64,000 nucleotides of DNA from assembly GCF_002096845.1 (NCBI RefSeq), contig NZ_NCVK01000034.1, positions 1 through 64,000 of the forward strand, read 5' to 3'. This DNA comes from Streptococcus mitis. Lineage in GTDB: Bacteria > Bacillota > Bacilli > Lactobacillales > Streptococcaceae. Under the pieces are notes generated by a model. The model ran no database searches, was not told the origin of the DNA, and saw only the letters and a program-made list of their open reading frames with translations. The position numbers and the translations under genes are program-made. Positions 28,714 through 37,096 of this stretch are shown here, piece by piece (positions within the stretch are counted from its first letter, which is position 1; each line of letters opens with the position of its first letter).

Positions 28714-29706
28714 CTACAAAATATTTTCGTAAGTATCACGGACTTCTTGAGGCCAAACACTTGTTTGCACTTCTCCGATGTGTTTCTTGCGAAGTAGGAA
28801 CATAGCCATTCGAGATTGTCCAATTCCTCCACCGATTGTCAATGGGAATAGGCCATTCAATAAAGACTTGTGCCAATCCAATTCCAAGCGGTCTTCATCA
28901 CCTGTGATGGCTACCTGACGGCGAAGGGTTTCTTCATCTACACGGATTCCCATAGAGGACAACTCAAAGGCTCCACCTAAAGACTCATTCCAGACAAGAA
29001 TATCGCCATTTAGACCCTTGTAGCCATTTTCAGACTCACTTGTCCAGTCATCATAGTCTGGTGCACGGCCATCGTGCGGTTTACCGTCTGGTAATTCACC
29101 ACCGATACCAATCAAGAAGACTGCTCCAAATTCTTTACAGATAGCATTTTCACGTTCTTTCGGTGTCAAGTCTGGGTAGCGTTCTACCAACTCTTCTGTA
29201 TGGATAAAAGTGATTTGTTTTGGCAAGATTGATTCGATGTCATAGCGGGCTTCAACAGCTAGCTCAGTAAGACGAATAGCCTTGTAAATCTTCTCAACTG
29301 TTTCTTTTAGATAAGCGATGTTACGCTTACCATTTGGGATAACTTTTTCCCAGTCCCACTGGTCAACATAAACAGAGTGGGTCGCATCAAGCGAATCTTC
29401 GTCTGGTCGAAGGGCCTTCATGTGAACAAAAAGACCTTCACCCTCACCGAAACCAAAACGAGCCAAGGTATGGCGTTTCCATTTGGCAAGGGAATGTACC
29501 ACTTCATAAGTAGCATCAGGGATTTGGAGAACCTTGACCGATACGGCATTCTCAACACCTGATAAGTTGTCCTGCATCCCGTCACCGACTCTACTCAAGA
29601 TAGGGCCTTGAACTTCGACGACTTCTAGCTTGTCTTTCAAATACTGGGTAAAAGTGTTTTTGACAAAGGAAATTTCTTCTTGTTGGTGGATAAAACTTTT
29701 CTTCAT
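28714..29706 (-). CDS. asnA: Ammonia-dependent asparagine synthetase AsnA
   Basis: 330 aa, class II aminoacyl-tRNA-synthetase-like fold. It makes asparagine from aspartate, ammonia and ATP. Landmarks: [31 protein letters not shown] and the C-terminal [34 protein letters not shown] precedes the ATG; a TATAAT lies at 29742-29737. Single-gene unit. An asparaginase at 60-61 kb runs the opposite reaction. Confidence 0.95.
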   Translation of the reverse strand: MKKSFIHQQEEISFVKNTFTQYLKDKLEVVEVQGPILSRVGDGMQDNLSGVENAVSVKVLQIPDATYEVVHSLAKWKRHTLARFGFGEGEGLFVHMKALRPDEDSLDATHSVYVDQWDWEKVIPNGKRNIAYLKETVEKIYKAIRLTELAVEARYDIESILPKQITFIHTEELVERYPDLTPKERENAICKEFGAVFLIGIGGELPDGKPHDGRAPDYDDWTSESENGYKGLNGDILVWNESLGGAFELSSMGIRVDEETLRRQVAITGDEDRLELDWHKSLLNGLFPLTIGGGIGQSRMAMFLLRKKHIGEVQTSVWPQEVRDTYENIL

Positions 29707-29736
29707 AAGCTACTCCTCAAAAATTTAATTAAAAGC

Positions 29737-29742
29737 ATTATA
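29737..29742 (-). promoter_or_regulatory. -10 element of asnA
   Basis: TATAAT on the minus strand 30 nt before the ATG. The -35 is weak (TTTCTT-like). Confidence 0.5.
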
Positions 29743-29781
29743 CACCTATTTCCAAGAAAAGAAAAGAGAAATTTTAAAAAA

Positions 29782-29809
29782 AAATCAGTGTCATTCAAAA
29801 CACTGATTT
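29782..29809 (-). terminator. Terminator of the BI-1 family gene
   Basis: AAATCAGTGT (29809-29800) and ACACTGATTT (29791-29782) form a ten-pair stem followed by a run of nine T on the minus strand. Confidence 0.9.
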
Positions 29810-29818
29810 CATAGACCT

Positions 29819-30502
29819 TTAGTCATTACGACCGAAGATACGTAGAATACTTAGGAAGAGATTGATAAAATCAAGATAGATACTGAGAGCCATTGACACA
29901 ACCCAACCTGTCGCTACACGACCTTGTGATTGTTCATAAGCGAGACGAATCCTTTGGTTGTCCCAAGCAATCAACCCTGAGAAAACCAAAACCATGGCTA
30001 CGCTAATCATATAATCAAAGAAACCGCTAGCCAAGAAAATATTAACTACCATGGCAATCAGCAAACCGATAAGAGCCGCCATCATAGCCCGACCAAGACC
30101 ACTCAAGTCTTTCTTGGTGAAGATACCAACTGCCGCCATGACAAAGAAGAGAAGGGCGCTCGATACAAAGGCAGATAAAACTGTACCCGGAGTATAGAAG
30201 GCCACCACAAAACTGAGGGTAAAGCCGTTTAATACTGAGTAAAGTAAAAATAATGGAAGAGCCGCTGGACTATTCTTTGAAGCCATACTGCTGGCAACGA
30301 AAACCAAGGCCAACTCCGCAAAAGTAGCAATGGTCAACCAGAGACGCCCCTGCATCAAAAAGTAAACCAACTGAGATTGAAAGACCGTCAACATAAGACC
30401 TGATACTAAAGCGGATAATCCGATCCCCAGACCAACAAAGGCATAAACCTTAGCGTAAAATTGATTGAGACCTGCACGGTCGTGAATAATAGTGTGATTC
30501 AT
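29819..30502 (-). CDS. Bax inhibitor-1 / YbhL family membrane protein
   Basis: 227 aa with seven transmembrane segments and the family's C-terminal IYLDFINLFLSILRIFG motif. Bacterial homologues such as BsYetJ form pH-sensitive calcium leak channels; the role in streptococci is not established. Own promoter and strong terminator. Confidence 0.9.
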   Translation of the reverse strand: MNHTIIHDRAGLNQFYAKVYAFVGLGIGLSALVSGLMLTVFQSQLVYFLMQGRLWLTIATFAELALVFVASSMASKNSPAALPLFLLYSVLNGFTLSFVVAFYTPGTVLSAFVSSALLFFVMAAVGIFTKKDLSGLGRAMMAALIGLLIAMVVNIFLASGFFDYMISVAMVLVFSGLIAWDNQRIRLAYEQSQGRVATGWVVSMALSIYLDFINLFLSILRIFGRND

Positions 30503-30534
30503 CTTTTCTCCTTTTCTATGAATGTCTTTCCTTG

Positions 30535-30540
30535 ATTATA
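30535..30540 (-). promoter_or_regulatory. Extended -10 promoter of the BI-1 family gene
   Basis: TGT-TATAAT on the minus strand, 33 nt before the ATG; AAAAGGAGAAAAG is the binding site. Confidence 0.6.
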
Positions 30541-30556
30541 ACAAAGAAAGTTAAAA

Positions 30557-31297
30557 TTAGCTTAAATGGAAAATTAAAATACCGGCTGCAACGGCAACAT
30601 TCAAACTCTCCGCCTGCCCCTTCATACTAATGTGGACCAACTGGTCTGCACTTTCAGCCATGAGGGGACTAATTCCTTGACCCTCATTCCCCATGACTAG
30701 TACAAAATTTTCTATAGGAGGCAGTTCTCTGTAATCAACAGAATCTTTAGATAGGGTTGTTGCCAGCACTGGGATACCTGCCACTTTGGTTTCCTTAAGA
30801 AGCGCTTGAGTCGACATCCGATAAATAGGCAGATGGAAATGACTGCCTTGCATGGAACGCAAGGTCTTGAGACTGTAGATATCTGCCGACTTATCTGAAA
30901 CAATCACTCCTGTAAAGCCTGCTGCATCCGCAGTCCGAATGATAGTTCCCACATTACCAGGATCTTGCACATCTTCCAAAAACAAGAACTTGCCCTGACT
31001 AAAATCAACTTGTCCTACTTCTTCTTTTTGAACCACCGCAACAATGCCCTGTGGAGTCTGAGAATCCGCCAAATCTAGCAAAATATCCTCTGACACCCAG
31101 ACAGTTTGCGGAAAAGCAACTAACTGTTCTCGATAACTTTCTAGGGCAAAGATTTTCTCAATCGTCACTCCAGCTTGGACAGCTTCTTCAAACAAGTGCC
31201 AGCCTTCAATCAAATAGGCAGACTTGCGGTATTTTTTTTGGTGTAATTTCTTGGCATTTTTTACCACAGAATTGGCTTTTGAGGTTATAATAGTCAT
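30557..31297 (-). CDS. SpoU/TrmH family RNA 2'-O-methyltransferase
   Basis: 246 aa from ATG 31297 (MTIITSKANSVVKNAKKLH). A substrate-binding N-terminal domain comes before a SPOUT knot with its three motifs: QDPGNVGTIIRTADAAGF, VMGNEGQGIS and SLNVAVAAGI. It methylates ribose in rRNA or tRNA, resembling RlmB or TsnR-type enzymes; the site is not determined. The ATG is 6 nt after a TATAAT and has no binding site. It diverges from the acylphosphatase gene. Confidence 0.88.
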   Translation of the reverse strand: MTIITSKANSVVKNAKKLHQKKYRKSAYLIEGWHLFEEAVQAGVTIEKIFALESYREQLVAFPQTVWVSEDILLDLADSQTPQGIVAVVQKEEVGQVDFSQGKFLFLEDVQDPGNVGTIIRTADAAGFTGVIVSDKSADIYSLKTLRSMQGSHFHLPIYRMSTQALLKETKVAGIPVLATTLSKDSVDYRELPPIENFVLVMGNEGQGISPLMAESADQLVHISMKGQAESLNVAVAAGILIFHLS

Positions 31298-31303
31298 AGA
31301 AAT

Positions 31304-31309
31304 ATTATA
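31304..31309 (-). promoter_or_regulatory. Extended -10 promoter giving a leaderless methyltransferase mRNA
   Basis: TGT-TATAAT on the minus strand, then ATTTCT and ATG. Third case in this window where the transcript start should coincide with the start codon. Confidence 0.6.
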
Positions 31310-31330
31310 ACACAATCAAAGGGGTTTGGT

Positions 31331-31609
31331 ATGCAAAAGGTTAGAATGATTGCCCAAGGCAGGGTGCAGGGAGTCGGCTTTCGTTGGGGTGTTTATAGCT
31401 TGGCACTTGAAATTGGTGGCATCACAGGTCGGGTATGGAATAACGACGATGGCACAGTGGAAATTTTAGCCCAAGCAGACTCATCTGCTATCATGGCAAA
31501 ATTTATCCAAGAAATCCGCAAAGGACCCACACCTTTTTCAAAAGTCAGCTACTTGGATGTCAAACTAAGTAACTTTCCTCCTTACCCTGACTTTAAAATC
31601 GCAAATTAG
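31331..31609 (+). CDS. Acylphosphatase
   Basis: 92 aa. The phosphate-binding GRVQGVGFRW loop with the essential Arg and the WNNDDGTVEI segment with the catalytic Asn identify it. It hydrolyses acyl phosphates such as acetyl phosphate or 1,3-bisphosphoglycerate. The AAAGGGGTTTGGT leader gives a good binding site. Divergent from the methyltransferase. Confidence 0.93.
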   Translation: MQKVRMIAQGRVQGVGFRWGVYSLALEIGGITGRVWNNDDGTVEILAQADSSAIMAKFIQEIRKGPTPFSKVSYLDVKLSNFPPYPDFKIAN

Positions 31610-31658
31610 GTCTCTAGAACTATTGTATATTTTGTAAAAAAACAGTAGAATAGAAAGG

Positions 31659-31664
31659 TATAAT
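31659..31664 (+). promoter_or_regulatory. -10 element upstream of yidC2
   Basis: TATAAT 22 nt before the GTG start; no clear -35 at the proper spacing. Confidence 0.45.
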
Positions 31665-31686
31665 TTTTAAAGAAGGAATAAAAACA

Positions 31687-32613
31687 GTGAAATCTATTAA
31701 ACGTTTTGCACTCTCGGCTATGGGAGTGGCTATGTTGCTTGTCTTGACTGGCTGTGTTAGCGTCGATAAAGCCACAGGAAAGCCAATAGGATTTATTTGG
31801 AATACGATCGGAGCGCCTATGGCTGAAGCTATCAAGTACTTCGCTACTGATAAAGGTCTAGGCTTCGGTGTCGCTATCATCATCGTAACCATTATCGTGC
31901 GCTTGATTATCTTGCCACTTGGTATCTACCAATCATGGAAGGCAACGCTTCACTCTGAAAAGATGAACGCTCTCAAGCACGTCCTTGAGCCACACCAAAC
32001 ACGTCTCAAAGAAGCAACGACTCAAGAAGAAAAACTCGAAGCCCAACAAGCTCTCTTTGCCGCTCAAAAAGAACACGGCATCAGCATGTTTGGTGGTGTA
32101 GGATGCTTCCCTATCCTCCTTCAAATGCCTTTCTTCTCTGCAATTTACTTTGCTGCCCAACATACTGAAGGGGTTGCTCAAGCAAGTTACCTAGGAATTC
32201 CTCTAGGCTCTCCAAGTATGATTTTAGCTGCCTGCGCTGGTGTCCTTTACTATCTTCAATCACTCCTTTCACTTCACGGAGTAGAAGATGAAACGCAAAG
32301 AGATCAAATCAAGAAAATGGCTTACGTGAGCCCAGTCATGATTGCCGGCTTCTCCCTCATCTCACCAGCTAGTGTCACACTTTACTGGGTTGTCGGTGGT
32401 TTCATGATGATTCTCCAACAGTTTATCGTCAACTATATCGTTCGTCCAAAACTTCGCAAAAAAGTCCGTGAAGAACTAGCCAAGAACCCACCAAAAGCAC
32501 GTTCTTTCTCAACACCAAATGGACGAAAAGACGTTACTCCTGAACAACCAACTGCTATCACAAGCAAGAAGAAACACAAAAATCGCAACGCTGGAAAACA
32601 ACGTTCGAGATAA
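31687..32613 (+). CDS. yidC2: Membrane protein insertase YidC2 (OxaA/SpoIIIJ family)
   Basis: 308 aa lipoprotein insertase; signal peptide with lipobox LTGC (Cys23), five membrane helices, the hydrophilic-groove Arg segment (IIVRLIILPLGIYQSWKA) and a Lys/Arg-rich C-terminal tail for ribosome contact. The basic tail is characteristic of YidC2 rather than YidC1. GTG start with AAGGAATAAAAACA upstream. Follows acylphosphatase, an order conserved in streptococci. Confidence 0.92.
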   Translation: MKSIKRFALSAMGVAMLLVLTGCVSVDKATGKPIGFIWNTIGAPMAEAIKYFATDKGLGFGVAIIIVTIIVRLIILPLGIYQSWKATLHSEKMNALKHVLEPHQTRLKEATTQEEKLEAQQALFAAQKEHGISMFGGVGCFPILLQMPFFSAIYFAAQHTEGVAQASYLGIPLGSPSMILAACAGVLYYLQSLLSLHGVEDETQRDQIKKMAYVSPVMIAGFSLISPASVTLYWVVGGFMMILQQFIVNYIVRPKLRKKVREELAKNPPKARSFSTPNGRKDVTPEQPTAITSKKKHKNRNAGKQRSR

Positions 32614-32637
32614 AGCTGCGTATATTATCCAATAATT

Positions 32638-32696
32638 AAAAAACGAATGAATGATAAATAGTTTTCATCAACTAGATATCATCATTCGTTTTTATT
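32638..32696 (+). terminator. Terminator of yidC2
   Basis: ACGAATGAATGATA (from 32643) against TATCATCATTCGT (to 32690) with one mismatch, followed by TTTTTATT. It also faces the convergent histidine kinase gene. Confidence 0.8.
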
Positions 32697-32789
32697 ATCT
32701 ACTGTTACATCTTATACTAGTCGAAAATGTTAAATAGTTTAAAAACTCACATATAAAAACGATTCAATCATAAATTAACAAGTAACTCA

Positions 32790-33878
32790 CTATGATTTAA
32801 TACAATTGAGAGTTATTAAAACTTCTGCTCCCGCGTCTCTATTTCTAAGTTCAACTCGGCCTTTGTGTAGTTTTGCAACTCTACATACAAAACTAAGTCC
32901 AATACCATAATGTTGCTCTTTAACCGATCTAGCTTTATCCATACGATAAAAGAGCTTCCCAAAATTAGTTAAAACTTCCTCTGGAAATTCAGAGCCATTA
33001 TTCCATATACCTATTTTCAATTCTTTCGCCTCTTGCTCTACCCTAATTTTAATTTTAGGATTCTGTTTATCTGCATACTCCAAAGCATTTGTTAAAATAT
33101 TTTGTATGGCACGAATCAGAAGAGATGGATTTATATAATAGTTTTCAGTTCCTTTCACATTTTTTTCAAAAGAAAACTTCATCTGATTTTTTATCAAAAA
33201 AGAGACTTCTTTCTCTAACTCATTGATAAAATCTGAAGAGGAATACTCCGTCCAACCTGTCTCATCATCATAATAGGTTTTAGAGTAGTGAATCAATTGA
33301 TTGAAATAATCTAGTAACTGTTGACTAGCTCTTTCTATATCTGCTAAGCATTCTTGAGATTGGTCGTTTTCAGTTATCGCCTGCAAAAATTCCACATTTC
33401 CCCTAATAATGGTTAAGGGAGTCTTTAAATCATGAGAAGCTGCTGAAACCTGAAACATCAAATCTTCTTTCTGTTCTTTCTCATCAACTATTAATTGTCG
33501 AATTCTATCTTGCATCACAATAATCCGATTTCCTGTCTCACGAAATTCTTTAACCGTTAAACTTTCTGTACATTCCTTCTCCAACCACATACTATTTTCA
33601 TAAATCAAAGTCATTTCATAACTCAGTTTTTTCAACAATTTTCCAATGTGATAACTTATTAGAACAATCAATAAAACACAAATATATATCCATGATGACA
33701 CATTGAAAAAAATTGATAGAACACCACTATTGTTTAGAGGTTTCCCAACTTCATTTATTTGTATAGATACTGAAGCTAAGGGAATAAGATAGGCCATTAG
33801 TAAGCCAAGACTAAACTGCCAAATAATTCTCCAACAGGTTTCTCGAATTAATTGTCTAAAACTTTTGATTCTACCCAT
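32790..33878 (-). CDS. Sensor histidine kinase, exporter-linked
   Basis: 362 aa. Two transmembrane helices (about 15-38 and 60-78) with only some 20 residues between them, a HisKA domain with phospho-accepting H149 (ASHDLKTPLTII) and a HATPase domain (NILTNALEYADK, YGIGLSFVCRVAKLHKG). The tiny external loop is typical of kinases that sense through an associated transporter. It overlaps the response regulator by 31 nt. Partner of the adjacent ABC exporter by position. Confidence 0.85.
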   Translation of the reverse strand: MGRIKSFRQLIRETCWRIIWQFSLGLLMAYLIPLASVSIQINEVGKPLNNSGVLSIFFNVSSWIYICVLLIVLISYHIGKLLKKLSYEMTLIYENSMWLEKECTESLTVKEFRETGNRIIVMQDRIRQLIVDEKEQKEDLMFQVSAASHDLKTPLTIIRGNVEFLQAITENDQSQECLADIERASQQLLDYFNQLIHYSKTYYDDETGWTEYSSSDFINELEKEVSFLIKNQMKFSFEKNVKGTENYYINPSLLIRAIQNILTNALEYADKQNPKIKIRVEQEAKELKIGIWNNGSEFPEEVLTNFGKLFYRMDKARSVKEQHYGIGLSFVCRVAKLHKGRVELRNRDAGAEVLITLNCIKS

Positions 33879-34533
33879 TGATATCCTCCACCGTACAAGG
33901 TTTTAATTGGATTTAATTGATAAGGTTTCAGCTTTTGACGAATTTGATAAATATACTCTGAAACCGAACGTAAAAGCGCTTCTGAGCTTTGTGGATATAG
34001 ATAATTATAAATTTCCTCAATAGAATATATTTTACTTGGGTTGCTTGCCAAAAGATTCACTATGTCAAATTCTCTCCTTGTCAGAGCAATCTTATCATCG
34101 TTTACAAATAGTTCCTTACTATCCGTATATAGTATAAGCTTCCCAATCTTTATTTGATGAACATTTCCTTTAATCCGTTCTTCACGACGCAAGTGCATTT
34201 TAACACGTGCTAACAATTCTTGCATACTAAAGGGCTTCATAATATAATCATCAGCACCTGCATTAATTCCAGCTACTAAATCTTCATCCATATCCTTGGC
34301 AGTTATAAAACAGATAGGAACAGTTATCTGCTCGCGAATCATCTGACAGATTTCTAAACCACTAACAGGCATCATAATATCTAATAAAATCAAGTCAAAG
34401 CCTGTAAAATCACAAAGATCAATCTCTTCTATCTTATTTCGTATGACTACTTCATATTTTTCATATTCTAGTACTTTTTTATTAGGCGAAGAATAGCAAG
34501 ATCATCATCTACAACCAAAATTTTATAAGCCAT
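33848..34533 (-). pseudogene. OmpR-family response regulator, frameshifted near the N-terminus
   Basis: The ATG at 34533 has a strong AGGAGGGGGAG site and encodes MAYKILVVDDDLAILRLIKKY, then TAG. In the next frame the receiver domain continues (EYEKYEVVI... LILLDIMMPVSG with the phospho-accepting Asp, KPF Lys) into a winged-helix DNA-binding domain (LTRREFDIVNLLA, YGGGYQW). The break is at a run of six A (minus strand; 34480-34475); seven A would restore IKKVLEYE. As written no complete regulator is made unless slippage restores the frame. A product could start only from internal codons, lacking the acidic pocket. Confidence 0.88.
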
Positions 34534-34552
34534 AACTCCCCCTCCTGAATAT

Positions 34553-34558
34553 ATTATA
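34553..34558 (-). promoter_or_regulatory. Extended -10 promoter of the response regulator - kinase pair
   Basis: TGC-TATAAT on the minus strand, directly after the exporter terminator and 20 nt before the ATG. The pair is thus transcribed separately from the exporter. Confidence 0.6.
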
Positions 34559-34572
34559 GCACTACCTGAGAA

Positions 34573-34596
34573 AAAGACAGGATATCCCCTGTCTTT
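34573..34596 (-). terminator. Terminator overlapping the exporter's last stop codon
   Basis: AAAGACAGG / CCTGTCTTT on the minus strand with five T after it. The TAA of the permease gene (34597-34595) lies at the start of the stem. Confidence 0.85.
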
Positions 34597-35314
34597 AGCG
34601 TACATTTTTTCCTATAAGTATCAATGTAGCAAATAGAAAAACAATTAATAACCAAACTATTTGTATCCCTAAGCCTTGCCACACTGGATAATAAAGAGAC
34701 AATGGATAGGTATAAAAACAATTCATACTAGCCAGTAATGGTAAATTTCTAAAAAAAGAACTGAATTGTAATAACATTTGTCCCAACCCCAATAAAAGGG
34801 ATAAACTGATTCCCAGAATTAAGATAAAAGACTGGGAAATAAATACAAAAATACCACTTAAAAGAGAGAAGATTAGAATAGAAATACAAGCTGGAAATAG
34901 AATTGTTAGAACATGTTTAATATTACTCAAAAGATTGATATTGTAGTAACCTTGCGCGATTAGTATGCATAATAATATTACAGCAACCAATAATACAATT
35001 TCCATACATAATACAATAGCTAGTTTACAGATTATAAATTTTAAACGATTTGGACATGTAAGAAAACTGGTACGAAGGCTTGAACCTGTAAATTCTTGAC
35101 CTATAAATAGAACCGCTAGACTAATGAAACCTGCCTGTCCTAAATAGAGACTTTGCAGTAGCTGTTCCAAAACAAACTGTAAGGTCAACTGGTCTGGCTT
35201 ACTATTTAAAAAAATAACCATCGCCGGAACACACAGTAATAGAGCACCTATAATCAACCAGTGCCAAGGATTCATCATAAACTTGAGATATTCACTTTTA
35301 AGTTGTTCTTTCAA
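34595..35314 (-). CDS. ABC-2 type permease, lantibiotic-protection (LanG-like) family
   Basis: 239 aa from TTG 35314, chosen because GGAGG lies 8 nt upstream and the previous stop ends one base before; a longer frame would include the binding site. Six hydrophobic segments, with an early QEFTGSSLRTSFLT loop typical of ABC-2 exporters. It likely forms a heterodimer with the next permease to expel an antimicrobial peptide. The exact ligand is unknown. Confidence 0.7.
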   Translation of the reverse strand: MKEQLKSEYLKFMMNPWHWLIIGALLLCVPAMVIFLNSKPDQLTLQFVLEQLLQSLYLGQAGFISLAVLFIGQEFTGSSLRTSFLTCPNRLKFIICKLAIVLCMEIVLLVAVILLCILIAQGYYNINLLSNIKHVLTILFPACISILIFSLLSGIFVFISQSFILILGISLSLLLGLGQMLLQFSSFFRNLPLLASMNCFYTYPLSLYYPVWQGLGIQIVWLLIVFLFATLILIGKNVR

Positions 35315-35315
35315 C

Positions 35316-36101
35316 TTATTCACCTCCTCCAATATCTGACTTAAGTAAGCGGTAAATTGCTAAAGCCAAGAATAAGAAGTTCCAACAAAGTAAAAATAAA
35401 ATATTTTGTGCACTATTATGTTCTAAAATTTGAGGAGATGTAGCAATCAATCCTTGCCCCAATGCAACTGGAAGAAATTTTGCAGCTGAGATATAGTTTG
35501 CTAAGAATATTCCTAAATTGTAGACTTGGGGAAGCAAAAATAATAGAGGAACAATGGCTGTTTTAAATGTCAAAGCCATAATATAGGCCAGAAGTCCCAA
35601 CAAAGTCCAAGCTATACTGGCTAAAAATATATAGAACCAAACTCTCCCATTTAGTGAAAAAAGCAATAAGCCATCTTGTCCTAAAACATAATGTGTCATG
35701 TTAATCGTAAGGAATATTGATAGAAAGGAAATGAAAAAAGAAAATACAAGCCAAACTAATGTTTTTGAAACTAGGAAAGTACTTCGATTTGTAATAGAGA
35801 GGAGACTTGTACGAATAGCAGAGCATTTATACTCCTCGGCTCCGTAAATTGAGCCTAGGATAATCATAATAAAAACACCAAATAAAGTGACATCAAAACC
35901 TAAAAATTCAATAGGAGGTATAGCTTCTGCTAATTCTGGATTTGTCTCTGGTGTAGCATGGATACCAACTGAAACAATTTGAGAAGCACCAATATTTGCT
36001 AAAAACGTTTGAAATACCAGTATCAAGAATAATACAACATGAGTAGCTCTCTTATAAAGTAATTTCAATATTTCAGAATGAAGAGAGTAAATAAGTGCCA
36101 T
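35316..36101 (-). CDS. ABC-2 type permease, lantibiotic-protection (LanE-like) family
   Basis: 261 aa with six membrane segments; a polar extracytoplasmic stretch (about 40-65) follows the first helix. YGAEEYKCSAIRTSLLS corresponds to the partner permease's QEFTGSSLRTSFL loop, so the two are paralogues. AGAAGGAGGAAAG precedes the ATG. Starts one base after the ATPase stop. Confidence 0.7.
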   Translation of the reverse strand: MALIYSLHSEILKLLYKRATHVVLFLILVFQTFLANIGASQIVSVGIHATPETNPELAEAIPPIEFLGFDVTLFGVFIMIILGSIYGAEEYKCSAIRTSLLSITNRSTFLVSKTLVWLVFSFFISFLSIFLTINMTHYVLGQDGLLLFSLNGRVWFYIFLASIAWTLLGLLAYIMALTFKTAIVPLLFLLPQVYNLGIFLANYISAAKFLPVALGQGLIATSPQILEHNSAQNILFLLCWNFLFLALAIYRLLKSDIGGGE

Positions 36102-36102
36102 G

Positions 36103-36813
36103 TTACTTTCCTCCTTCTGTTAAACTAAAGAAGACTTCTTCTAGTGAAGAAAGATTTTTCATCACTTCTTGTAAAGTCCCTTTTATAAGAACTTTTCCTT
36201 TATTTATGATAACTACATCATCTGTTACTGCTTCCACTTCCGATAGTATATGAGATGATAGCAAGACTGTCTTCCCTTCTTGAGCTTGTTTTTTTATAAA
36301 CTCTCTAAACCACCGAATTCCTATTGGATCCAACCCATTAGTCGGTTCATCCAATATCAGATATTGAGGATTTCCTAATAGAGCTGTTGCAATTCCCAAG
36401 CGTTGTCCTTCTCCTAATGATAATTTCCCAATTTTAGATTTTTTCTTATGACTAATATCCACCATATCCAAGACTTGCTCAATTCGCTGACTGGATATCC
36501 CATTACTAGCAGCAACAATTTTCAAATGCTGATAAACAGTCCGATCATCAGGAGCACCTACACTGTCAAATGAAGCTCCTACAGTCTTTAGAGGAAATTT
36601 TAATTCCTTATAAGTTTGATCTCCAATTTTGGTAAGACCAGATGTTGCTTTGTCTAATCCTAATAAAATACGTAATGTTGAACTTTTACCAGCTCCATTT
36701 GGACCCAGGAAAGCAGTCACTCTACCTGCTTTTGCTTCAAAAGAAATATCTTTTAAAATTTGAGTTTGCCCATATGACTTACATAAATTTTTAATGGTAA
36801 TACTTTGTTCCAT
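36103..36813 (-). CDS. ABC transporter ATPase, BcrA/LanF-like
   Basis: 236 aa from the second of two adjacent ATGs (GGAG placed 6 nt upstream). Walker A GPNGAGKSS (about 35-43), signature in the variant form LSLGEGQRLG, Walker B LILDEPTNGLDP, H-loop LLSSHILSEVE. Of the type found in bacitracin and lantibiotic self-protection exporters. First gene of the three-gene exporter; no bacteriocin structural gene is nearby, so it may be defence against peptides of others. Confidence 0.8.
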   Translation of the reverse strand: MEQSITIKNLCKSYGQTQILKDISFEAKAGRVTAFLGPNGAGKSSTLRILLGLDKATSGLTKIGDQTYKELKFPLKTVGASFDSVGAPDDRTVYQHLKIVAASNGISSQRIEQVLDMVDISHKKKSKIGKLSLGEGQRLGIATALLGNPQYLILDEPTNGLDPIGIRWFREFIKKQAQEGKTVLLSSHILSEVEAVTDDVVIINKGKVLIKGTLQEVMKNLSSLEEVFFSLTEGGK

Positions 36814-36911
36814 CATGTTCTCCTATTCTATTTAATATTTCTAAAAGTAACTATATCTTACATATTCTTTTTCGGATTTTTTTCAGAATTTAGAGAGTAA
36901 AAAAGATTTAA

Positions 36912-37024
36912 TAGTCAATGAAAATCAAAGAGCAAACTAGGAAGCTAGCCGCAAGCTGCTCAAAACAGTGTTTTGAGGTTGCAGATGGAAGCTGACGTGG
37001 TCTGAAGAGATTTTCGAAGAGTAT
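36912..37024 (+). repeat. BOX element 3
   Basis: 113 bp; starts TAGTCAATGAAAATC (a variant of TACTCAATG) and ends TTTTCGAAGAGTAT. boxC, short boxB hairpin (CAAAACAGTGTTTTGAGG), boxA. It lies between the exporter start and pflA end. Confidence 0.85.
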
Positions 37025-37065
37025 TAAATTTTGTTTCATTCAATTATCTAGATTTGTGTAAACTT

Positions 37066-37091
37066 AAAAGCCCGATGTTTCCATCAGGCTT
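37066..37091 (-). terminator. Terminator of pflA
   Basis: On the minus strand AAGCCTGATG-GAAA-CATCGGGCTT followed by TTAAG; the pflA TAA (37099-37097) lies in the A run before the stem. Confidence 0.7.
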
Positions 37092-37096
37092 CTTTT

